A DNA stretch of 5,456 nt from Deltaproteobacteria bacterium (GTDB taxonomy: Bacteria; Myxococcota_A; Polyangia; Polyangiales; Houyiibacteriaceae): NCBI GenBank assembly GCA_019309605.1, contig JAFDFW010000371.1, positions 1-5,456 of the forward strand, given 5' to 3'. The notes below the pieces were generated by a model, which searched no databases, was not told the origin of the DNA, and worked only from the letters and a program-made list of their open reading frames with translations. Below, one piece after another: positions 1 to 4,782 of this stretch (position 1 is the first letter of the stretch; the number at the start of each line of letters is the position of its first letter). Both the position numbers and the translations under genes were made by a program.

Positions 1-468
1 GATGCTCTCGGTTTGGCGCTCCAGAACAACGCTGAATCACTGCACGGACAGGTGTTTCGAAAGCATGCAGTCGTGCAAATGTGCGATGGAGAGCGCACGT
101 TCTGGTCACCTTATCTCAATCTAGAAGTGGAAGATGAGCCCGACGGTTCGGTCATCCGCGGCCGGTTTTCACCGCACCCAAACGTGTGGACGATGTTCAT
201 GGCGGTCTATATTTTGCTGGCGATTGTTGCGCTCGGTGGGCTGTCGTACGGCATGGTTCAGTACACGCTCGGCGAGTCGCCCTGGTCTCTCTTGGTCGCG
301 CCTGCGGCCGCCGCGCTGTTCGGTTTCGTCTACGGAGCCACTTTGATAGGCCAAGGCCTCGGCGCTGAGCAGATGTACACAATGCGCAGCCTGATCGATC
401 GCGTTTGCGTAGAGGCGCTCGGTGCTCCTGTTGACCTCCGGGCGGGCGTCACACAGGAAATGCGCTGA
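1..468 (+). CDS. Partial two-helix membrane protein of unknown function (5' end outside window)
   Basis: I do not recognise this gene. The frame is already open at base 1 (it reads DALG before a TTG codon at 13), so the true start probably lies upstream and this is a C-terminal piece of about 155 residues. The visible part is a soluble stretch containing FWSPYLNLEVEDEP and then GRFSPHPNVW, followed by two hydrophobic segments: one after the NVW motif (about residues 60-80 counted from the TTG) and one around SLLVAPAAAALFGFVYG (about 91-108). A short tail ending in QEMR follows. The pattern of a beta-rich soluble part followed by a helical hairpin suggests an inner-membrane protein. The gene ends just before a sigma-54-like promoter, so it is probably in a different transcription unit from the cytochromes and says little about their job. 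The TTG at 13 is only a fallback start. Confidence 0.7.
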   Translation, partial: DALGLALQNNAESLHGQVFRKHAVVQMCDGERTFWSPYLNLEVEDEPDGSVIRGRFSPHPNVWTMFMAVYILLAIVALGGLSYGMVQYTLGESPWSLLVAPAAAALFGFVYGATLIGQGLGAEQMYTMRSLIDRVCVEALGAPVDLRAGVTQEMR

Positions 469-470
469 GT

Positions 471-486
471 TGGTACTGCACTTGCA
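471..486 (+). promoter_or_regulatory. Candidate sigma-54 (RpoN) -24/-12 promoter
   Basis: The bases TGGTACTGCACTTGCA match the consensus TGGCAC-N5-TTGCW with one mismatch (T for C at the fourth position). The invariant GG (472-473) and GC (484-485) have exactly the required spacing. The site begins two bases after the stop codon of the upstream gene and points towards the decaheme cytochrome. Transcription would start near 497, giving a leader of about 200 nt before the ATG at 701. Sigma-54 control is common for respiratory genes in deltaproteobacteria, but no enhancer site was identified and a chance match cannot be excluded. Confidence 0.5.
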
Positions 487-493
487 TCGCACG

Positions 494-509
494 ACCCTGA
501 GAAGAGGGT
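494..509 (+). promoter_or_regulatory. Small stem-loop containing a Shine-Dalgarno-like sequence
   Basis: ACCCT (494-498) can pair with AGGGT (505-509) around a six-base loop. The right arm overlaps GAAGAGGG (501-508), which is a good ribosome-binding site for a GTG at 516. It may be a weak end-of-gene hairpin for the upstream gene, followed by only three Ts, or a leader structure at the 5' end of a transcript started by the sigma-54-like site. The stem is only five pairs, so confidence is low. Confidence 0.25.
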
Positions 510-515
510 TTGCAC

Positions 516-704
516 GTGATCCCCAGCAATGACGCAAAACTCAGGCGCATAACCCGGTTAGACGCGCAGATTTTGCACAGGACGGAGCGCGCACACAGGG
601 ATGTGTTGTTGAAAGTGTTTTTCAATGACAATCCGTTGATTTTTGTAGCGAATTGTACACACTCGGCAGGTCCAGGCGGGTTGGAGATAGGGATAAAGCC
701 ATGA
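516..704 (+). CDS. Possible small leader ORF of 62 codons, coupled to the cytochrome start
   Basis: A GTG at 516 is preceded at 7 nt by GAAGAGGG (501-508), a better ribosome-binding site than most in this window. The frame runs to a TGA at 702-704 that overlaps the ATG at 701 as ATGA, the classic arrangement for translational coupling. The peptide begins MIPSNDAKLRRITRLDAQ and is basic and helical-looking in its first half, with no cysteine pair, signal peptide or recognised domain. Against it being real: third-position GC is clearly lower than in the neighbouring genes, the second half looks non-coding, and there is no family match that I know. It could be a short regulator, a leader whose translation controls the cytochrome gene, or chance. 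Confidence 0.22.
   Translation: MIPSNDAKLRRITRLDAQILHRTERAHRDVLLKVFFNDNPLIFVANCTHSAGPGGLEIGIKP
609..625. promoter_or_regulatory. Operator-like inverted repeat TTGAAA-N5-TTTCAA
   Basis: A perfect 6-bp inverted repeat with a 5-base centre (609-614 and 620-625) lies in the most AT-rich part of the intergenic region, about 75 nt upstream of the cytochrome ATG. The size and symmetry fit a dimeric regulator site. No regulator is encoded in the window and I cannot name one. An odd palindrome, TAACC-C-GGTTA (550-560), lies about 50 nt further upstream. Confidence 0.25.
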
Positions 705-1534
705 AGATGAATAAGTCTTTGGTTACGCGGTTTGTTTTTGCCGCGATGTTGGCCGTTGCAGTGGCAGCGACTGGGTGCGGAAGCGACGATAACGGCGGCG
801 CTGGAAGCGGCGGCGCTGGAAGCGGCGGTGACGGCGGCGCTGGAAGCGGCGGTGACGGCGGCGGCGGTGACGGCGGCAGCGGCGGCACGGTCACGCCGGG
901 TGCGGTGACTGCGACACCAGCCGGTCAGTCCTTCCCGACCAACCTTGCGGTTGAGTTGAGCACGGACGGCGACGGCCCCATCTATTACACGACCGACACC
1001 ACTCCCGTCCTGGATGAGGACGGCAACGTGCAGGGCACGGAGTACACCGGGCAAATCGCGCTCACCGCGACCACAGTCCTGAAGTTCCTCGCACTAGTTG
1101 ACCCGGGCGCCGGTGGCGCCGGCGGCGGCAGCGGGCCGACGTACTCCCCCGAACAGATGGAAGGCTACACCCAAGTCGGCACCAGCTCGGAGCGGATTCA
1201 GTGGGCGAAGAGCGGGCACGGCGACATCACTGCCGAGGCCTGGCGTCACTGGGACGACGATGGCGCAGTCCCGAGCAGGTGCGCGAAGTGCCACGGGGCG
1301 CAGGCGCCCGACCACCCGCTGCCTAACGTGGGCTTCCTCGAGTACATCGGCACCGGCGAGAACCTCAGTTCGGTCCCGGCTCCGTTGGGTCTCGAGTGCG
1401 TCAACTGCCATCAGTGGAATCCGACCGTCTACAGTAACCTCGGTCTTTACCCATATCTCGAGCCCATCTCGAGCCCGTGGACTTCCCCTCCGGGGCGGAG
1501 CTCTCCGTCTATAGCCCGAGCAATATCTGCATGA
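701..1534 (+). CDS. Decaheme c-type cytochrome lipoprotein, N-terminal fragment (frameshifted)
   Basis: This is the N-terminal part of a periplasmic or surface electron-transfer lipoprotein. I chose the ATG at 701 because AGGG (689-692) lies 8 nt upstream and the product then starts with a proper lipoprotein signal: MKMNKS, a hydrophobic core, and the lipobox ATGC with Cys26 as the lipidated residue. Residues 27-62 are a Gly/Ser/Asp linker built of GGAGS-type repeats. About 63-157 form a chitobiase C-terminal-like beta-sandwich (PIYYTTD, EYTGQIALTATTVLKF). Residue 161 onward begins pentaheme module 1, with SGHG, RHWDDDGAV and heme sites CAKCH (194-198) and CVNCH (233-237). From about 1468 the frame is wrong: residues after LEPIS have no likeness to the family, because an 11-bp duplication at 1457-1478 shifts the frame. 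Removing it joins this fragment to the following one as a single 868-residue protein. The signal, linker and heme calls are secure; the physiological partner is inferred. Confidence 0.85.
   Translation: MKMNKSLVTRFVFAAMLAVAVAATGCGSDDNGGAGSGGAGSGGDGGAGSGGDGGGGDGGSGGTVTPGAVTATPAGQSFPTNLAVELSTDGDGPIYYTTDTTPVLDEDGNVQGTEYTGQIALTATTVLKFLALVDPGAGGAGGGSGPTYSPEQMEGYTQVGTSSERIQWAKSGHGDITAEAWRHWDDDGAVPSRCAKCHGAQAPDHPLPNVGFLEYIGTGENLSSVPAPLGLECVNCHQWNPTVYSNLGLYPYLEPISSPWTSPPGRSSPSIARAISA
794..886 (+). repeat. In-frame Gly/Ser linker repeats
   Basis: The 15-bp unit GGCGGCGCTGGAAGC (encoding GGAGS) occurs at 794-808, 809-823 and 833-847. A 9-bp unit GGCGGTGAC occurs at 824-832, 848-856 and 863-871. All units are multiples of three, so copy-number change would only alter the length of the flexible tether between the lipid anchor and the folded domains. 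Confidence 0.85.
1457..1478 (+). repeat. 11-bp tandem duplication causing a frameshift
   Basis: CTCGAGCCCAT (1457-1467) is followed directly by CTCGAGCCCGT (1468-1478), identical at 10 of 11 positions. The insertion of 11 bp moves the reading frame by two bases. With one copy removed, the protein reads YLEPVDFPSGAEL, which matches NLEPVEFPSGAML at the same place in the second module of the same gene. That internal comparison identifies the duplication as the frame-breaking event. Confidence 0.9.
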
Positions 1535-3318
1535 CCTGCCACCAGGGTCGTGAGTCCGGCCTGGACGTGCAGGACAGGATCGACGGTGACGATGGCGTAG
1601 GGCCCTACCGGTTCATCAACATCCACTACTACCCGGCGGCGGCGACGGTGTTGGGCGGCGAGGCCATCGGCGGGTACCAGTACCCGGGCCAGGACTACCG
1701 GCCGCGGAACCCGTTCCCCTCTCATCCCGACAACTACGCGAACTGCGTCGGCTGCCACATGAGGAACGCCGAGAACGGCGAGGCGCACACATGGATGCCG
1801 GGCGTCGACAACTGCACCGGCTGCCACGACGAGGGCGACAGCTTCGAAACGCTCGCGGGTTCGCCTAGCACGAACTACGACAACCTCTGGGGCTCGACCG
1901 AGGTAGGGCAAGGTCTCGTTGCCGAGCTCTATGCCGCCATTCAGGCCTACTCGGAGAACGTGTGCGTTCTCCCAGACACCGGAGAGTCCTGCGGGCCGAT
2001 CGTTTACGACAGCCATCGCTATCCGTACTGGTTCGACGGCGAGGGCAGCAGCTATAGCAACTTCGACGCGACGCTTCTGCCGGCGGCCTACAACTACCAG
2101 GCCGCTCAGAAGGACCCAGCCGGCTTCATCCACAACGGGACCTATGTCCAGCAGATCGTCCATGACTCGCTGGTCGATCTCGGCGGGTCAACGGATGTGG
2201 ACGTCCCCGGTCGTGGTGACTGGGAGCTCAACGGGTCGGATATTGGCAATGCGTCGAAGTCGCAGCAGTGGCAGCTCAGCGGCCATGGGGCGCTAGACGA
2301 AGAGCCATTCCGTCACTGGGACGACGACGGCGCGGTTTCGGCCTCCTGCTCGAAGTGCCACAGCGCGGGAGGCTTCGCGGAGTTCGCCACGAATACCGCT
2401 ACGACCTCGCAGCTCCCAACGCGCGGCGTGGACTGCGTGGCGTGTCACGAAAGCGCCAACCTCTTCGCCAACACGGCCACCCGCTGGGACACCGCAGACA
2501 CGGCCGGGGGCATGCAAAACCTCGAGCCGGTCGAGTTCCCGTCCGGTGCTATGCTCACGCTCGACAACAACGGCAACCTCTGCATGGGCTGCCACCAGGG
2601 CCGCTCCTCGGGCCTCGACGTGGACACGGCTGAAGACAACGAAGTGGTCAACGGTGTGGACCCGTCGTTCGACTTCATCAACATCCACTACTACGCGGCA
2701 GCAGCCACACTATTCGGCAGCGAAGCAAACGGTGGGTACCAGTACGCCGGGGAGACGTATCGCGGACGGAACGAGTTCGTTGGTCTCCACACCAGCAACT
2801 CGACAGGGCGGAGCCTGGTCGACTGCATGGGCTGCCACATGAACTCCTCCCCCGATCCCGACATGCGCGCCAAGCACACCTTCTTGCCGCAAGAGAACTC
2901 GGACTGCACGGAGTGCCACGCGTCGGGCGGAGACAAGTTCAGGGACTTGATGACCACGCCGCGATCCAACTTCTTCGCCATCGAAAGCTTGACGGCGCAG
3001 TTGTACACCGCGATCCAGGACTACTCTGCCGACGGCGGGCTGGGGGTCGATTCCCCGGTCCTCTACGACAGCCATGCGTACCCGTACTGGTTCCACGACA
3101 ACGGGATGGGCGCCACCTACGGCAATCGGTACCGGGACTTCGACCGGACCTTGCTGAGAGCGGCGTACAACTACCAGGTCGCCTTGAAGGACCCAGCTGG
3201 ATACATCCACAACGGGACCTACCAGCAGCAGATCGTCTGGGACTCCATCGTCGACCTGGGCGCGTGTCCGAACCTGAACCCGCCGCCTGCGGACCGGCCT
3301 CCCAACCCCTGTCCGTAA
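1477..3318 (+). CDS. Decaheme c-type cytochrome, C-terminal fragment with eight heme sites
   Basis: This frame continues the lipoprotein interrupted at 1457-1478. It has no export signal and no ribosome-binding site at the GTG (1477), so it is unlikely to be a separate gene. Numbered in the restored 868-residue protein, heme sites are CMTCH 273, CVGCH 345 and CTGCH 368 (completing module 1), and CSKCH 546, CVACH 575, CMGCH 624, CMGCH 705 and CTECH 732 (module 2, from about 513). The modules share SGHG, RHWDDDGAV, FPSGA, FINIHYY, GGYQY, YDSH-YPYWF, AAYNYQ, KDPAG and IHNGTY. Conserved histidines outside the CxxCH sites (SGHG, NIHYY, YDSH, IHNGT) are candidate distal ligands, suggesting bis-His hemes. 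The YNYQ/KDP/HN segment resembles, from memory, multiheme cytochromes of Geobacter and Anaeromyxobacter relatives. The likely role is periplasmic or outer-surface electron transfer; donor and acceptor are unproven. The gene ends 66 nt before the octaheme gene. Confidence 0.88.
   Translation: MDFPSGAELSVYSPSNICMTCHQGRESGLDVQDRIDGDDGVGPYRFINIHYYPAAATVLGGEAIGGYQYPGQDYRPRNPFPSHPDNYANCVGCHMRNAENGEAHTWMPGVDNCTGCHDEGDSFETLAGSPSTNYDNLWGSTEVGQGLVAELYAAIQAYSENVCVLPDTGESCGPIVYDSHRYPYWFDGEGSSYSNFDATLLPAAYNYQAAQKDPAGFIHNGTYVQQIVHDSLVDLGGSTDVDVPGRGDWELNGSDIGNASKSQQWQLSGHGALDEEPFRHWDDDGAVSASCSKCHSAGGFAEFATNTATTSQLPTRGVDCVACHESANLFANTATRWDTADTAGGMQNLEPVEFPSGAMLTLDNNGNLCMGCHQGRSSGLDVDTAEDNEVVNGVDPSFDFINIHYYAAAATLFGSEANGGYQYAGETYRGRNEFVGLHTSNSTGRSLVDCMGCHMNSSPDPDMRAKHTFLPQENSDCTECHASGGDKFRDLMTTPRSNFFAIESLTAQLYTAIQDYSADGGLGVDSPVLYDSHAYPYWFHDNGMGATYGNRYRDFDRTLLRAAYNYQVALKDPAGYIHNGTYQQQIVWDSIVDLGACPNLNPPPADRPPNPCP
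1612..2694 (+). repeat. Intragenic duplication: two homologous pentaheme modules
   Basis: Each module carries five CxxCH sites in the same order, and the distance from the first conserved segment to its first heme cysteine is identical (33 residues). At DNA level, 1612-1632 and 2674-2694 are identical over 21 bases encoding FINIHYY. Further near-identical stretches encode RHWDDDGAV and IHNGTY. The coordinates given here bracket the two copies of the longest exact match; the modules themselves run from about 1181 to 2220 and from about 2248 to 3260. Confidence 0.85.
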
Positions 3319-3324
3319 GCCACA

Positions 3325-3338
3325 GGCTGTAAACAGCC
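3325..3338 (+). terminator. Short hairpin after the decaheme gene
   Basis: GGCTG (3325-3329) pairs with CAGCC (3334-3338) around a TAAA loop, seven bases after the stop codon. There is no T-tract, so it may be an RNA-stabilising hairpin rather than a true terminator. It stands next to the larger hairpin at 3349-3386. Confidence 0.3.
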
Positions 3339-3348
3339 GGAAACGGTA

Positions 3349-3386
3349 ATACGGGGCACGTCTTCACTTGAAGGCGCGCCCCGTAT
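3349..3386 (+). promoter_or_regulatory. Strong hairpin covering the ribosome-binding site and start codon of the octaheme gene
   Basis: ATACGGGGC (3349-3357) is a perfect 9-bp inverted repeat of GCCCCGTAT (3378-3386). The stem continues after one mismatch (3358/3377) with seven further pairs (3359-3365 with 3370-3376, one G-U), leaving a four-base loop. The ribosome-binding site GAAGG (3370-3374) and the first two bases of the ATG (3385-3387) are inside the paired arm. There is no T-tract. It may be an intrinsic-type attenuator between the two cytochrome genes, or a structure limiting translation of the second. The pairing is certain; the function is inferred. Confidence 0.55.
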
Positions 3387-4506
3387 GCTTATGATCGTCC
3401 TGATGTTCTCTCCCCGGCGAGTTTCTTGGCTGCCCATCTCGTTCGCCAGGAGGTTCGGGGCACAGGGTTGCTGGGTTGCCGGGTTCTCATTGGCAGCCCT
3501 CGTGCTGGCAGGCTGCGTCGAGGCGCGCGAGTTCGCTGAGCCGCCGGCCGTGTTTGCCGACGTGGCACCGATCCTCGATGAGAGCTGTGTCGAATGCCAT
3601 AGCGGCCCCATGGCAGAGGCCGACTATCGGCTCGAGGACTACTTTCAAACCGTTCGGTGCATTCCGGACCCTGAAGGCCAGCCTGCCACGCTGCCGTCCG
3701 ACCCAACCGCGCCGATCTTGGCAGTCCTCGGGCGTCCCGATCATGCGGACTTGCTCGATGAGGAGCAGACTCGCGGGCTGACGACCTGGGTGACCGACGG
3801 CGCGGTTCCCGCGAGTCGGAGCACGCATCCCGGCAAGTGGACCGACCCGCGCGCCAGCGAATGGCACGGGATTTATCTCAGAGAAACCGACTGGCAGCCG
3901 ATTGTCGATCCCACACGCGAAGACGCGTGCGGTCTTTGTCACGATGGGTCTCCCGCGCCCGTCGAAGGGGTCATCAACTTCCCGCCGGACGCTACGCCCT
4001 GCACCGACTGCCACTCGCTTCCAGGCGGCGTGATGTCTTGCGGTACCTGCCATGGCGATGGGGCGCGCGCCTATCCGCCGAGAGATCAGTGCTACTTCCG
4101 CGGTCCTCCCGAGGGTTACGCGCATGGGCCTCATGTGGAGCATTCCGCAAACAACCCAAGTGGTCTCGACTGCGAGAGCTGCCACTTCGGTGAGGACTTT
4201 ACGATGCTCGCGGGCACCCACGGCAACGGCGAGGTCGACGTGGTCTTCGATCCCATCTGGGACCCCGCCGACTACGACTTTGAAAGCGGGGACTGCGCCT
4301 CGAGTTGCCACATACGAGGTGGCACGAATCCAGAGGTCGCCTGGGAAGAAGAAGGCCTCAACCTAAGCTGCAACGCCTGCCACCTAAACCCGCCTCTCTT
4401 CCACTCTACGGGCCCCTGCAACGGCTGCCACATAGGCATCAACCCAGAGGGAACGCAGCTCACCCCCGAAGCCCCGCACATCGACGGCAAAGTCGACGTC
4501 AACTAG
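3385..4506 (+). CDS. Octaheme c-type cytochrome lipoprotein (CxnCH/CxxCH family)
   Basis: Predicted exported electron-transfer lipoprotein of 373 residues. The ATG at 3385 is chosen for the GAAGG 10 nt upstream; ATGs at 3391 and 3403 lack one. The long N-terminus leads to a classic lipobox LAGC with Cys44. Residues about 53-135 resemble a planctomycete-type cytochrome start (VAPILDESCVECHSG, ADYRLEDY). Heme sites: CVECH 68, CGLCH 182, CTDCH 206, CGTCH 219, CESCH 263, CASSCH 304, CNACH 329, CNGCH 345. The 304 site has three residues between the cysteines. The block THGNGEVDVVFDP - CASSCH - CNACHLNPP - CNGCH - HIDGKVDV matches, from memory, the Geobacter CxxxxCH/CxxCH repeat family, which often ends each unit with an H-x-G-x-V-D-V signature. 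It follows the decaheme gene by 66 nt and probably shares its transcript, subject to the intervening hairpin. A donor/acceptor role with the downstream bc complex is inferred from position. Confidence 0.88.
   Translation: MLMIVLMFSPRRVSWLPISFARRFGAQGCWVAGFSLAALVLAGCVEAREFAEPPAVFADVAPILDESCVECHSGPMAEADYRLEDYFQTVRCIPDPEGQPATLPSDPTAPILAVLGRPDHADLLDEEQTRGLTTWVTDGAVPASRSTHPGKWTDPRASEWHGIYLRETDWQPIVDPTREDACGLCHDGSPAPVEGVINFPPDATPCTDCHSLPGGVMSCGTCHGDGARAYPPRDQCYFRGPPEGYAHGPHVEHSANNPSGLDCESCHFGEDFTMLAGTHGNGEVDVVFDPIWDPADYDFESGDCASSCHIRGGTNPEVAWEEEGLNLSCNACHLNPPLFHSTGPCNGCHIGINPEGTQLTPEAPHIDGKVDVN
4294..4311 (+). other. Atypical CX3CH heme-binding site
   Basis: The codons read C-A-S-S-C-H, one residue longer than CxxCH and one shorter than the CX4CH expected at this place in the Geobacter-type repeat. 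The flanking residues are in frame and family-consistent on both sides, so this is not a frameshift. Whether heme is attached here is not known from sequence. Confidence 0.6.
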
Positions 4507-4549
4507 GCAGCGCCAGTTTAGGCAGCGGCAGTTTGGGCAGCGCCAGTTT
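4505..4549 (+). repeat. 15-bp tandem repeat, three copies, overlapping the octaheme stop codon
   Basis: Copies at 4505-4519, 4520-4534 and 4535-4549 follow the unit AGGCAGCGCCAGTTT, with one substitution in the second copy and one in the third. The first copy includes the last two bases of the TAG stop (4504-4506). The repeat starts the 276-nt gene-free region 4507-4782, which also holds the stem-loop at 4653-4684. I see no ORF or convincing promoter in the rest of it. Confidence 0.85.
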
Positions 4550-4652
4550 AGTTACACCGCCCGCCCACCCCCGCCCGTAATCCTCCCTGCCGCGCCCATC
4601 GCTTTGCTCGGGCTTGGCGGCGCATTCGCGCCGGGCTTCACCCTGCGGGCTT

Positions 4653-4684
4653 GCGCTGCCGCGCATGGCTTGCAGCGGCAGTGC
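4653..4684 (+). terminator. GC-rich stem-loop between the octaheme and Rieske genes
   Basis: GCGCTGCCGC (4653-4662) pairs with GCGGCAGTGC (4675-4684) over ten pairs, one of them G-U. An inner GCA/TGC extension caps it with a five-base loop and leaves one bulged A. There is no T-tract. It may end the cytochrome transcript or be part of a repeated GC-rich intergenic element: GGGCTT recurs at 4610-4615, 4633-4638 and 4647-4652. Function is inferred. Confidence 0.4.
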
Positions 4685-4782
4685 CGATGGTCAGCGGTTT
4701 AGCGCTCTAGCTTCCAAGTCATCATTGCGAATTGGCGCGTAGATGGATAGGCTCGCGCCGGACTGACGGAAGGTGGACGTGG

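Noticed and set aside
794..886. Linker repeats as a CRISPR or minisatellite array
   Set aside because: The repeats are short, directly abutting, in frame and encode a flexible tether; there are no spacers.
622..894. Proline-rich reverse-strand ORF opposite the linker
   Set aside because: It is a shadow of the Gly/Ser repeat codons on the opposite strand, with no ribosome-binding site or recognisable domain.
1477..1479. GTG as an independent start of a separate eight-heme cytochrome
   Set aside because: There is no ribosome-binding site or signal peptide, and the homologous module shows that the sequence continues upstream; a periplasmic cytochrome cannot begin here.
3348..3357. TAATACGGGG as a phage T7-like promoter start
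   Set aside because: Only the first seven bases agree with that promoter; the match is explained by the hairpin arm.
3409..3435. SPRRVSWL as a Tat signal in the octaheme protein
   Set aside because: c-type cytochromes receive heme after Sec export, the match to the Tat consensus is poor, and the hydrophobic core lies 20 residues further on.
4733..4747. TGGCGC-N5-TGGAT as a second sigma-54 promoter before the Rieske gene
   Set aside because: The essential GC at -12 is replaced by GA, and two other positions differ.
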